A stretch of DNA of 64,000 nucleotides from Raineyella sp034933565 (GTDB lineage Bacteria; Actinomycetota; Actinomycetes; Propionibacteriales; Propionibacteriaceae). The notes under the pieces are model-generated. The model did no database searches, had not been told where the DNA came from, and saw nothing but the letters and a program-made list of their open reading frames with translations. The stretch lies in contig NZ_JAYFNG010000031.1 of NCBI RefSeq assembly GCF_034933565.1, positions 1-64,000 on the forward strand. Direction: 5' to 3'. The position numbers were made by a program, and so were the translations under genes. This document shows, piece after piece, positions 21,117-29,498 of this stretch; position 1 is the stretch's first letter, and each line of letters opens with the position of its first letter.

Positions 21117-22850
21117 ATGGCCAGTACCCGGTTGACCCGCGAGACGCGTCAGGCGGCCCTCGAGGCGATGGCGGACGAGGAGCTCGACATCCTCGTGGTC
21201 GGTGGAGGTGTCACCGGCGCCGGGATCGCCCTCGATGCCGCGACCCGGGGCCTGCGCACCGGAATCGTCGAGGCCCGCGACTGGAGCCAGGGCACCTCGA
21301 GCCGCTCCAGCAAGCTCGTCCACGGCGGGCTGCGCTACCTCTACCAGCTGGACTTCAAGCTGGTCGCCGAGGCCCTCAAGGAACGCGGCCTGCTGCTGAC
21401 CACCACGGCCCCGCACCTGGTCAAGGCCCAGCCCTTCCTCTGGCCGCTGCGTACGCCGGTGATCGAGCGGGCCTACAGCGCCATCGGCGTCGGCATGTAC
21501 GACGCACTGGCCGTCATCGGCGCCCACGGCAAGACCGTCCCGCTGCAGAAGCACTACTCTCGCAAGGGTGCCAAGAAGCTCTTCCCCGGCATCCGCGAGG
21601 ACGCCCTGTGCGGGGCGATCCGGTTCTACGACGCCCGGGTGGACGACTCCCGGCTGGTCATCGACCTGGTGCGCACCGCCGCCGGCCTCGGCGCCCTGGC
21701 CGCCTCCCGCACCGAGCTCACCGAGCTGCTGAAGGACTCCCACGGACGCGTCGTCGGCGCGGTCCTCACCGACCTGGAGACCGGCACCACCCATCGGGTG
21801 CGGACCCGCCACGTCATCAACGCGACCGGGGTGTGGACCCAGCAGACCCAGCGCCTCGGTGGCAAGGGCGGGCTCAAGGTCCTCGCCTCGAAGGGCATCC
21901 ACATCCTCGTCCCGCGGGAGCGGATCGACGCCACCACCGGCATCTTCCTGCGCACCGAGAAGTCCGTGCTGTTCATCATCCCGTGGCAGCGCTACTGGGT
22001 GATCGGCACCACCGACACCGCCTGGCACGAGGACCTCGCCCACCCGGTCGCGACCAGCGCCGACATCGACTACATCCTCGAGCACGCCAACTCGGTGCTG
22101 GCCGACCCGCTGACCCGCGACGACATCATCGGCAGCTATGCCGGCCTGCGGCCGCTGCTGCAGCCGGGCACGATGGACGAGTCCCAGTCGACGAAGATCT
22201 CCCGCGAACACACCGTCACCCAGATCGCCCCCGGCCTGGTGTCCATCGCCGGCGGCAAACTCACCACCTACCGGGTGATGGCGGAGGACGCCGTCGACTT
22301 CGTCCTCGGCAAGGACCGGGCCAGGGCGATGCCGTCGCGGAGCACCACCACCCCGCTGGTCGGCGCCGAGGGCCTCGCGGACATCCAGGCGCAGGCCGAC
22401 CGGATCGCCCGGGAACGCGGCTGGACCGCCGACCGCCTCGAGCACCTGCTCGGGCGCTACGGCGCCGAGCTGCCCACCCTGCTCGCGATGATCGATCAGG
22501 ATCCGTCGCTGGCCGAGCCGCTCGCCGAGGCGCCGGCCTACCTCGCGGCCGAGGTGGCCTTCGCCGTCACCCACGAGGGCGCCCTGCACCTGGAGGACAT
22601 CGTCAATCACCGGGTCCGCCTCGCGATGGAGACCCCGGACCGCGGCATCAGCGCCCTGCCGGGCATCGCCGCCGTCGCCGCCGGGCTGCTCGGCTGGGAC
22701 GACGCCACCCGCGCCCACGAGATCGCCTCGTACGAGGCCCAGGCCCGCGCCGAGCTCGAGGCCGAACGCCGGGCCACCGACGCCGACGCCGTCGCCGCCC
22801 GCCTGGCGGCCGAGGACCTGTGCCCCGTCCTGCCGCTGGGCGTCGCCTGA
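21117..22850 (+). CDS. glpD: Glycerol-3-phosphate dehydrogenase (FAD-dependent, GlpD)
   Basis: Membrane-associated flavoenzyme oxidising glycerol-3-phosphate to dihydroxyacetone phosphate and passing electrons to quinone. 577 residues: FAD-binding DILVVGGGVTGAGIALDAA, the HGGLRYL block, SIAGGKLTTYR, and a C-terminal DAO_C domain (about 420-560). The ATG at 21117 has AAGGAG 6 nt upstream; the ATG at 21099 has no ribosome site. It leads the glpD-glpF-glpK series. Confidence 0.95.
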   Translation: MASTRLTRETRQAALEAMADEELDILVVGGGVTGAGIALDAATRGLRTGIVEARDWSQGTSSRSSKLVHGGLRYLYQLDFKLVAEALKERGLLLTTTAPHLVKAQPFLWPLRTPVIERAYSAIGVGMYDALAVIGAHGKTVPLQKHYSRKGAKKLFPGIREDALCGAIRFYDARVDDSRLVIDLVRTAAGLGALAASRTELTELLKDSHGRVVGAVLTDLETGTTHRVRTRHVINATGVWTQQTQRLGGKGGLKVLASKGIHILVPRERIDATTGIFLRTEKSVLFIIPWQRYWVIGTTDTAWHEDLAHPVATSADIDYILEHANSVLADPLTRDDIIGSYAGLRPLLQPGTMDESQSTKISREHTVTQIAPGLVSIAGGKLTTYRVMAEDAVDFVLGKDRARAMPSRSTTTPLVGAEGLADIQAQADRIARERGWTADRLEHLLGRYGAELPTLLAMIDQDPSLAEPLAEAPAYLAAEVAFAVTHEGALHLEDIVNHRVRLAMETPDRGISALPGIAAVAAGLLGWDDATRAHEIASYEAQARAELEAERRATDADAVAARLAAEDLCPVLPLGVA

Positions 22851-22869
22851 CCGGTCACCCCGTGCTCCC

Positions 22870-22898
22870 CCTGCCCGGGCGGACCCCGTCCGGGCAGG
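22870..22898 (+). terminator. Hairpin after glpD
   Basis: CCTGCCCGG (22870-22878) pairs with CCGGGCAGG (22890-22898) around an 11-nt loop, 20 bp past the glpD stop. No T-tract, so it may only partly end transcription. Confidence 0.5.
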
Positions 22899-22961
22899 AT
22901 CTCCCGGGCACGGACCCGACCCGTTCCGGCCTGCGAGCACCCCCTCCCCCCGGGGCACAAT

Positions 22962-22973
22962 CCCCCCCCCCCC
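22962..22973. repeat. Homopolymer run of 12 C upstream of glpF
   Basis: Twelve consecutive C, 58 bp before the glpF start. Such runs are prone to slippage and could alter spacing in the glpF leader or promoter. It could also be a sequencing artefact in length. Confidence 0.7.
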
Positions 22974-23031
22974 GGACGCCCGCCCGGGCACACGATGCCC
23001 GGACGTCCTCCGTCCTTTACCAGGAGAAGCA

Positions 23032-23763
23032 ATGTCGCTCTCTGCAATCTGCCTGTCCGAATTCGTCGGCACCGCCGCCCTCACCCTGCTGGGCTGCGGT
23101 GTGGTCGCCTCCAACCTGCTGCCCCACTCGAAGGGACGCGGCGGAGGCTGGGTCCTGGTCACCTTCGGCTGGGGCCTCGCCGTCTTCGTCGGCGTGTACG
23201 CGGCGTTCGCCAGCGGCGGGCACCTCAACCCCGCGGTCACCGTCGCCCTGGCCATCGCCGGGCGCGACCTCGCGCCCGGGGTCGCCCCGACGGCGGCCGC
23301 CATCGCCACCTACATCGTCGCCCAGATGAGCGGCGCGATCGTCGGCGCCGTCGCCTGCTGGCTCGTCTACCACGAACATTTCCGCCAGGAGGCCCCGGCG
23401 GAGGAGAAGCTCGGGGTCTTCGCCACCGGCCCGGCGATCCGCCGCTACGGCTGGAACTTCGTCTCCGAGTTCATCGGCACCTTCGTCCTGGTCGGCTGGG
23501 TGCTGGTCTCGAACAAGACCCCGGCAGAGCTCGGGCCGCTGGCGGTCGCCTCGGTGGTGACGGTGATCGGCATGTCGCTGGGCGGGCCCACCGGCTACGC
23601 GATCAACCCGGCCCGGGACCTCGGCCCGCGGATCGCACATGCGATCCTGCCGATCCCCGGCAAGGGTTCCAGCGACTGGTCGTACGCCTGGATCCCGGTC
23701 CTGGCACCCTTGGCGGGTGGCATCGCCGCCGCGCTGACCATGCCGCTGGTCCCCACCCTCTGA
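23032..23763 (+). CDS. glpF: Glycerol uptake facilitator (aquaglyceroporin GlpF)
   Basis: Membrane channel for glycerol. 243 residues with six TM segments and both NPA motifs: HLNPAVT (about residue 66) and INPARD (about 197), the latter Asp typical of glycerol-selective pores. AGGAG lies 6 nt before the ATG. Confidence 0.94.
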   Translation: MSLSAICLSEFVGTAALTLLGCGVVASNLLPHSKGRGGGWVLVTFGWGLAVFVGVYAAFASGGHLNPAVTVALAIAGRDLAPGVAPTAAAIATYIVAQMSGAIVGAVACWLVYHEHFRQEAPAEEKLGVFATGPAIRRYGWNFVSEFIGTFVLVGWVLVSNKTPAELGPLAVASVVTVIGMSLGGPTGYAINPARDLGPRIAHAILPIPGKGSSDWSYAWIPVLAPLAGGIAAALTMPLVPTL

Positions 23764-23795
23764 CGCAGAGCCTCCACGGCGCCGCCACACCTGCC

Positions 23796-23869
23796 TTCAC
23801 CACCACTCGCGATTCACCACCACTCGCGATTCACCACCACCCGCGACAGCCACCTTCACCACCACCCGC
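23796..23869. repeat. 17-bp tandem repeat between glpF and glpK
   Basis: Units TTCACCACCACTCGCGA at 23796-23812 and 23813-23829, a one-base variant at 23830-23846 and a fourth, partial unit at 23855-23869. It lies in the 187-bp glpF-glpK gap. Confidence 0.9.
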
Positions 23870-23950
23870 AGCACGGCGCCTGCCACCTCTCCCTGCACCA
23901 CGGCACGGCCGCCCCACCGATCCGTCTCCACCACCGGAAAGCACACAGAC

Positions 23951-25477
23951 ATGAGCAACGACGCCCAGTACGTGATGGCCATCGACCAGGGGACCACGAG
24001 TTCCCGCGCGATCATCTTCGACCATGCCGGGGACATCATCTCCGTCGGCCAGCTGGAGCACGAGCAGATCTTCCCCCAGCCCGGCTGGGTCGAGCACGAC
24101 GCCCTCGAGATCTGGGCCAACGTGAACGAGGCGATCGGCCAGGCCCTGGCCAAGGCCCAGGTCAACCGGCACCAGATCGCCGCGGTCGGCATCACCAACC
24201 AGCGTGAGACCACCGTCGTGTGGGACCGCCACACCGGCGAGCCCGTGTACCACGCGATCGTCTGGCAGGACACCCGCACCCAGGCGATCTGTGACCGCCT
24301 GGCCACCGACGGCGGCGTCGAGCGCTACCGCTCCCGCACCGGCCTGCCGCTGTCGAGCTACTTCGCCGGGCCGAAGGTCACCTGGATCCTGGAGAACGTC
24401 GCCGGCGCCCGGGAGCGGGCCGAGGCGGGCGACCTGCTGATGGGCACCATGGACACCTGGGTGCTGTGGAACCTCACCGGCGGCACCGAGGGCGGCGTGC
24501 ACCTGACCGACGTGACGAACGCCTCCCGTACGCTCCTGATGGATCTGCGCAGCCTCCAGTGGGACCCGCAGATCTGCGCCGACCTGGGCATCCCGATGTC
24601 GATGCTGCCGCAGATCCGCTCGTCCTCGGAGATCTACGGCGAGGGCCGACCGACCGGGCTGCTGATCGACACGCCCATCGCCGGCATCCTCGGCGACCAG
24701 CAGGCGGCCACCTTCGGGCAGGCCTGCTTCGAGAAGGGCAGCGCCAAGAACACCTACGGCACCGGTTGCTTCATGCTGATGAACACCGGCACCGAGCCGG
24801 TCTTCAGCGACAACGGCCTGCTCACCACGGTCGGCTACAAGATCGGCGACCGCCCGACCCACTACGCCCTCGAGGGCTCGATCGCGGTGGCCGGCTCACT
24901 GGTCCAGTGGCTGCGGGACAACCTGCGGATGTTCGACAGCTCCGCCGAGGTGGAGAAGCTGGCCCTGGAGGTCGAGGACAACGGTGGGGCCTACATCGTG
25001 CCGGCCTTCTCCGGGCTGTTCGCCCCGTACTGGCGCCCCGAGGCCCGCGGCGCCCTGGTGGGCCTCACCCGCTACGTCAACCGCAACCACATCGCCCGGG
25101 CCGTCCTCGAGTCGACCGCCTACCAGACCCGCGACGTGGTGCAGGCGATGTTCGCCGACTCCGGAGTGGAGCTGACCTCGCTGAAGGTCGACGGCGGCAT
25201 GGTCGCCAACGCCACCCTGATGCAGTTCCAGGCCGACATCCTGGGCGCGCCGGTCGTCCGGCCGCGGGTGGCCGAGACCACCGCGCTGGGGGCCGCGTAC
25301 GCCGCCGGCATCGCCGTGGGCTACTGGGCGGGCGAGGACGATGTGGTCGCCAACTGGCAGCAGGGGCAGTGCTGGGTGCCGACGATGGACCCGGCCGAGC
25401 GTGAGCGGCTCTACCGCTGCTGGCAGAAGGCGGTGACCCGTACGTTCGACTGGATCGACGACGACACCCGCCGCTGA
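23951..25477 (+). CDS. glpK: Glycerol kinase
   Basis: Phosphorylates glycerol to glycerol-3-phosphate. 508 residues, the full family length: the phosphate-binding DQGTTSSRA, the YGTGCFMLMNTG block, GGMVANATLMQFQAD and GAAYAAGIAVGYW. The ATG at 23951 gives the usual N-terminus (MSNDAQYVMAIDQGTTS); the ribosome site is a weak GGAAAG. A strong terminator follows. Confidence 0.96.
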   Translation: MSNDAQYVMAIDQGTTSSRAIIFDHAGDIISVGQLEHEQIFPQPGWVEHDALEIWANVNEAIGQALAKAQVNRHQIAAVGITNQRETTVVWDRHTGEPVYHAIVWQDTRTQAICDRLATDGGVERYRSRTGLPLSSYFAGPKVTWILENVAGARERAEAGDLLMGTMDTWVLWNLTGGTEGGVHLTDVTNASRTLLMDLRSLQWDPQICADLGIPMSMLPQIRSSSEIYGEGRPTGLLIDTPIAGILGDQQAATFGQACFEKGSAKNTYGTGCFMLMNTGTEPVFSDNGLLTTVGYKIGDRPTHYALEGSIAVAGSLVQWLRDNLRMFDSSAEVEKLALEVEDNGGAYIVPAFSGLFAPYWRPEARGALVGLTRYVNRNHIARAVLESTAYQTRDVVQAMFADSGVELTSLKVDGGMVANATLMQFQADILGAPVVRPRVAETTALGAAYAAGIAVGYWAGEDDVVANWQQGQCWVPTMDPAERERLYRCWQKAVTRTFDWIDDDTRR

Positions 25478-25498
25478 GGCCGCGCGCCCCCGGACAGC

Positions 25499-25542
25499 GA
25501 CGGATCCCCGGGTCGGCCAGGTGGCCGGCCCGGGGATCCGTC
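25499..25542 (+). terminator. Strong hairpin terminator after glpK
   Basis: 20-bp stem (25499-25518 with 25523-25542) with a single T-G wobble and a 4-nt loop AGGT, 21 bp past the glpK stop. It is followed by GTGTCGG rather than a T-run. Confidence 0.8.
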
Positions 25543-25627
25543 GTGTCGGACGATCGGTCCTGTCGGACGATCGGTCGTGTCGGACGATCGGTCCTGTCGG
25601 ACGATCTGTCGTGTCGGACGATCAGCC
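25543..25627. repeat. 17-bp tandem repeat, five units
   Basis: Five contiguous units starting at 25543, 25560, 25577, 25594 and 25611, consensus (G/C)TGTCGGACGATCGGTC. Each contains CGATCG or a variant. The array starts at the base after the glpK terminator stem. Confidence 0.92.
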
Positions 25628-25679
25628 GTGACAGAAGCGATCAGTCGTCCCGGAGACCACCGGCCCGCGTCGGCGGCGA

Positions 25680-26582
25680 TCAGCCGGCGTTGACCGTCGC
25701 CTGCTTCACCGCGCTCTGCGGAGTGTGGTACTTGTCAATCAGCTTCTGGTAGGAACCGTCGTCGATCGCGGCCTGCAGCGCCTTCTGCAGGGCGTCGCGC
25801 AGCTGGGTGTTGTTCTTGGCGACGGCCACGCCGAGCGGGCCGGCGATCACCTGCTGGCCGACGATCTCGAACTTCCCCTTCGACTGCAGGGTGTTGTAGA
25901 CCGCGACCGGGTACTCCTGGATGCCTGCGACCGCGCGGCCCTGCTCGACCTGGAGCATCGCCTCCGACTCGCGGTCGAAGGCCATCACGGTGACCTTGCC
26001 CTTGCCCGCCTTCTCACAGTCCGGCGACAGCCGGGAGGTGACGTAGTCCTCCTGGGTGGTGCCGCGCTGCAGGGAGATCGTCCGGCCGCACAGGTCGTCG
26101 ACGGACGTCAGGCCCTGGGGGTTGCCCGTTCTGACGTACATGATCGAGCCGGAGAGGTAGTAGTCCACGAAGTCGACCTGCTTCTGGCGCTCCTTGGTGT
26201 CGCTCATCGAGGAGATGGCCGCGTCGAAGCGGTGGGACTCGAGCTGGGTGATCAGCCCGTCGAAGGTGGAGTTGTTGAAGACCACCGGAACGCCCAGTTC
26301 GGTCCCCAGCAGGTCCCCGAACTCCTTGTCGAACCCGATCACCGTCTTGCCGTCGGTGTCGTAGTACTCCATCGGCGCATAGGCGATGTCGCTGCCGACC
26401 TGGATCGACCCCTTGTCCTTGACCGACTGCGGCAGCGCGGCGTACAGCGCCGCCGAGGTGTTGACCCCCGCCGGGGAGGCCGCCGAGGACGGGGCCGACC
26501 GGCCGCCACCGCTGCAGGCCGTCAGGGACGCGATCGTGACCAGGGCGACGACCGGGGTGAGGACGTGGCTGGGGATCTTCAT
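25680..26582 (-). CDS. Amino acid ABC transporter substrate-binding lipoprotein (copy 1)
   Basis: 300 residues, SBP_bac_3 family, anchored outside the membrane. Lipobox LTAC with Cys23, a Ser/Ala/Gly linker, then the binding fold with GSIQVGSDIAYAPMEYYDTDGK, STFDGLITQL and LQRGTTQEDYV. It is close to copies 2 and 3 throughout. AAGGA lies before the ATG. Polar amino acids (glutamate, glutamine, arginine or similar) are the likely ligands; the exact one cannot be read from the sequence. It is the distal gene of the cluster, 28 bp after copy 2. Confidence 0.9.
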   Translation of the reverse strand: MKIPSHVLTPVVALVTIASLTACSGGGRSAPSSAASPAGVNTSAALYAALPQSVKDKGSIQVGSDIAYAPMEYYDTDGKTVIGFDKEFGDLLGTELGVPVVFNNSTFDGLITQLESHRFDAAISSMSDTKERQKQVDFVDYYLSGSIMYVRTGNPQGLTSVDDLCGRTISLQRGTTQEDYVTSRLSPDCEKAGKGKVTVMAFDRESEAMLQVEQGRAVAGIQEYPVAVYNTLQSKGKFEIVGQQVIAGPLGVAVAKNNTQLRDALQKALQAAIDDGSYQKLIDKYHTPQSAVKQATVNAG

Positions 26583-26610
26583 GGACGGTCCTTCCGGATC
26601 ATCGAGTGGG

Positions 26611-27525
26611 TCAGTGCCCGCCGTTGATGCTGGCTTCCTTCACCGCGGACTGCGGCGTGCCGTACGTGTCAAGGAGCTTGGCGTACGAGCCGTCCTCGAT
26701 GACCGACTGCAGGGCCGCCCTGAGCGCATCGCGCAGCGCGGTGTCCTGCTTGGACACGGCGATGCCGAGTGGCGCGGCGGTCACCTGGTCACCGACGGTC
26801 TCGTACTTGCCGGCCGACTGCTTGGCGCTGTAGACGGCGACCGGGTAGTCCTGCAGACCGGCGACGGCGCGGTCCTGCTGGATCTGCAGCATCGCCTCCG
26901 ACTCGTGGTCGAAGGCCAGCACGTTGACCTTGCCCTTGCCCGCCTTCTGGCAGGTGGGGTCGAGGTCGTTGGTGACGTAGTCGTCCTGCACCGTGCCGCG
27001 CTGCAGGGCGATGGTCTGCCCGCAGAGGTCGTCGACGGACTTCAGGCCGTGCGGGTTGCCGGCCTTGACGATCATCACCGTGCCGGACAGATAGTAGTCG
27101 ACGAAGTCCACCTCCTTCTGGCGTTCGGGGGTGTCGCTCATCGCCGTGATGGCGGCGTCGAACCGCTTCGAGTTGACCTGGGTGATCAGCCCGTCGAAGG
27201 TGGAGTTGTTGTAGACCACCGGGACGCCGAGCTTGGCGCCGAGCAGCGTCCCGAGGTCCTTGTCGAAGCCGATGATCGTCTTGCCGTCGGTGTCGAAGTA
27301 CTCCATCGGGGCGTACGCAGCGTCCGTCCCGACCTGGATCGAGCCCTTGTCCTTCACCGCCTGGGGCAGCTGCGCGTACAGCGGGGCCGACGTGTTCACC
27401 CCACCGCTCGCCGAGGCACCGCCCGCGGCGGGCGCGCCGGCGGCGCCGCCACCACCGCAGGCGGCCAGGCCACCGGCGAGAACGACCGCCGTCAGCGGGG
27501 CGAGTACACGGGTCAACTTCTGCAT
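26611..27525 (-). CDS. Amino acid ABC transporter substrate-binding lipoprotein (copy 2)
   Basis: 304 residues, same architecture as copy 1: lipobox LAAC with Cys23, a Gly/Ala-rich linker, GSIQVGTDAAYAPMEYFDTDGK, NSTFDGLITQV and LQRGTVQDDYV. Differences in ligand-pocket loops (for example YFDTD against YYDTD, KAGNPHGL against RTGNPQGL) suggest a related but not identical ligand. It follows the ATPase gene after a 164-bp gap containing a tandem repeat, so it may have its own promoter. Confidence 0.9.
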   Translation of the reverse strand: MQKLTRVLAPLTAVVLAGGLAACGGGGAAGAPAAGGASASGGVNTSAPLYAQLPQAVKDKGSIQVGTDAAYAPMEYFDTDGKTIIGFDKDLGTLLGAKLGVPVVYNNSTFDGLITQVNSKRFDAAITAMSDTPERQKEVDFVDYYLSGTVMIVKAGNPHGLKSVDDLCGQTIALQRGTVQDDYVTNDLDPTCQKAGKGKVNVLAFDHESEAMLQIQQDRAVAGLQDYPVAVYSAKQSAGKYETVGDQVTAAPLGIAVSKQDTALRDALRAALQSVIEDGSYAKLLDTYGTPQSAVKEASINGGH

Positions 27526-27651
27526 CGATCAGGTCCTTTCCTCACCGGACCCACCGGGCCCGGCACCGGCCGAACACTACCGCTGCCGCATCACCGGTGT
27601 GTCACCGGGATGACCGCTGACACCCTCTGCGCCGGCGCCCGGAGCGGACCG

Positions 27652-27708
27652 TCGGAGCACCGTGGACAGATCAGAGCACTGTGGACAGATCAGAGCACCT
27701 TGGACAGG
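27652..27708. repeat. 19-bp tandem repeat spanning the ATPase gene stop
   Basis: Three 19-bp units: 27690-27708 is the end of the ATPase gene (stop complement TCA at 27690-27692), copied at 27671-27689 and 27652-27670 with one or two changes. Consensus TCAGAGCACCGTGGACAGA. Confidence 0.92.
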
Positions 27709-28490
27709 AAGGCCTGCGTACGGGCCTCCCGGGGGTTGCCCAGCACCTCGGCCGGCACCCCCTCCTCGACGATGACCCCGCCGTCCATGAACGCCAGATA
27801 GTCGCCGACCTCCCGGGCGAAGCCCATCTCATGGGTGACGACGACCATCGTCATGCCGTCCTCGGCGAGCTGCTTCATCACCCCGAGCACGTCACCGACC
27901 AGTTCCGGGTCCAGCGCGGACGTCGGTTCGTCGAACAGCATCAGCTCGGGCTTCATCGCCAGCGCCCGGGCGATGGCGACCCGCTGCTGCTGGCCGCCGG
28001 AGAGCTTGCCGGGGTAGGCATGCGCCTTGTCGGGCAGGCCCACCCGCTCCAGCAGCTCCACCGCGGTCGCCCGGGCGGTCGCGGCCGGGACGCCGGCCAC
28101 GTGGATGGGAGCCTCGCAGATGTTCTCCATCACCGTCATGTGCGGGAAGAGGTTGAAACGCTGGAAGACCATGCCGATCCCCCGGCGCTGCTCGGCGATC
28201 TCCTTGTCCCGCAGCTCGTGCAGCTTGCCGTCACGCTCCCGGTAGCCGACCAGGTTGCCGCGGACCCGCAGGCTGCCGCCGTTGATCCGTTCCAGGTGGT
28301 TGATGCACCGCAGGAAGGTGGACTTCCCCGATCCCGACGGACCGATCAGCACGGCCACCTCGCCGCGGGTCACCTCCATGTCGATGCCCTTGAGCACCTC
28401 CAGGGAGCCGAAGCGCTTCTTCACCCCGCGCGCCTCGACGATGACGTCCCGGGCCGCGACGGTGTCGCCGGCTGCGTGCTGTGCGCTCAT
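27690..28490 (-). CDS. Amino acid ABC transporter ATP-binding protein
   Basis: 266 residues of the GlnQ/GltL type: Walker A GPSGSGKST, Q-loop MVFQRFNLFPHMTV, signature LSGGQQQR, Walker B LMLFDEPTSALDPE, switch His THEMGFAREV. The ATG at 28490 overlaps the permease stop (ATGA). It energises import of the ligand(s) of the three binding proteins. Confidence 0.94.
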   Translation of the reverse strand: MSAQHAAGDTVAARDVIVEARGVKKRFGSLEVLKGIDMEVTRGEVAVLIGPSGSGKSTFLRCINHLERINGGSLRVRGNLVGYRERDGKLHELRDKEIAEQRRGIGMVFQRFNLFPHMTVMENICEAPIHVAGVPAATARATAVELLERVGLPDKAHAYPGKLSGGQQQRVAIARALAMKPELMLFDEPTSALDPELVGDVLGVMKQLAEDGMTMVVVTHEMGFAREVGDYLAFMDGGVIVEEGVPAEVLGNPREARTQAFLSKVL

Positions 28491-29494
28491 TCCTGCCTGC
28501 CGAACTTGAGATTGCGCTTCACGGCGCCGAGCGGCCCGCCGTCCTGGCCGGATTCCTGGTCGGAACGATTGAAGTACCGCTCCAGGTAGTACTGGGCGAT
28601 CGAGAAGACCGTGGTGAGGATCAGGTACCAGGCCGAGACGGTGATCAGCATCTCGATCACCTGCAGGGTGTTCGAGTAGATCCGGACCGCCGCCTGGAGC
28701 AGTTCGAGGTACTGGATCGAGTAGGCCAGCGACGAGGTCTTCAGCATGTTGATGAACTCGTTGCCGGTCGGCGGGATGATCACCCGCATGGCCTGGGGCA
28801 GCACGATGCGCCGCATCGTGTGCGTACGTGACATGCCCAGCGCGCTGGCGGCCTCGACCTGGCCCTTGTCCACCGACTGGATGCCCGAGCGGACGATCTC
28901 GGCCATGTACGCGCCCTCGTTGATCCCCAGACCGAGCAGCGCCGCGGTGAACGGGGTCATCACGGAGTTCATCGGGATCCCCGTGCCGGGGACGGTCGGG
29001 AAGACCAGCGACAGGTTGTACCAGATCATCAGCTGGACCAGCACCGGGGTGCCGCGGAACAGCCAGATGTAGAACTCGGCGACGCCGCGGGTGACCCAGT
29101 TGTCCGACTGGCGCATCACCGCGACGAGGATGCCGAGCGCGACACCGACGACCTGGGCGAGCACGCTGATCAGCAGCGTGTTGCCCATCCCCTTGAGCAC
29201 CTGGCTCTGGAAGAAGTACTTCGGCGGGACCGACCAGTCGATGCTGGCCTGGGAGAAGGCCCAGATGAGACCGACGAGCAGGACCAGCACGACGCCGGCA
29301 CCGACCCACCGCCACGGATGGCGGACCGGGACCGCGACGATGTCCCCGCCGGCCGGGGAATCGGTGCCCTGAGTGTTCACAGGGGTGACAGTACCGTCCC
29401 CGTTCCCCGACGCGACAGCACGGTCACGGTTCGCCGGGCTGACCGTACGGTCAGGGCGGTCAGGGCGGTCACCCGAGGCGGTGGAGCCGGTCAT
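28487..29494 (-). CDS. Amino acid ABC transporter permease (HisM/GlnP type)
   Basis: 335 residues. A hydrophilic N-terminal extension of about 55 residues with repeats (RPDRPDRT, GDGT) precedes TM1; the BPD_transp_1 core has the EAA loop EAASALGMSRTHTMRRIVLPQAMR. A single permease suggests a homodimer. The ATG at 29494 sits 4 nt after the binding-protein stop and lacks a good ribosome site, so a later start inside the extension is possible. The extension DNA contains the 16-bp palindrome CTGACCGTACGGTCAG (29439-29454). Confidence 0.9.
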   Translation of the reverse strand: MTGSTASGDRPDRPDRTVSPANRDRAVASGNGDGTVTPVNTQGTDSPAGGDIVAVPVRHPWRWVGAGVVLVLLVGLIWAFSQASIDWSVPPKYFFQSQVLKGMGNTLLISVLAQVVGVALGILVAVMRQSDNWVTRGVAEFYIWLFRGTPVLVQLMIWYNLSLVFPTVPGTGIPMNSVMTPFTAALLGLGINEGAYMAEIVRSGIQSVDKGQVEAASALGMSRTHTMRRIVLPQAMRVIIPPTGNEFINMLKTSSLAYSIQYLELLQAAVRIYSNTLQVIEMLITVSAWYLILTTVFSIAQYYLERYFNRSDQESGQDGGPLGAVKRNLKFGRQE

Positions 29495-29498
29495 CGGA

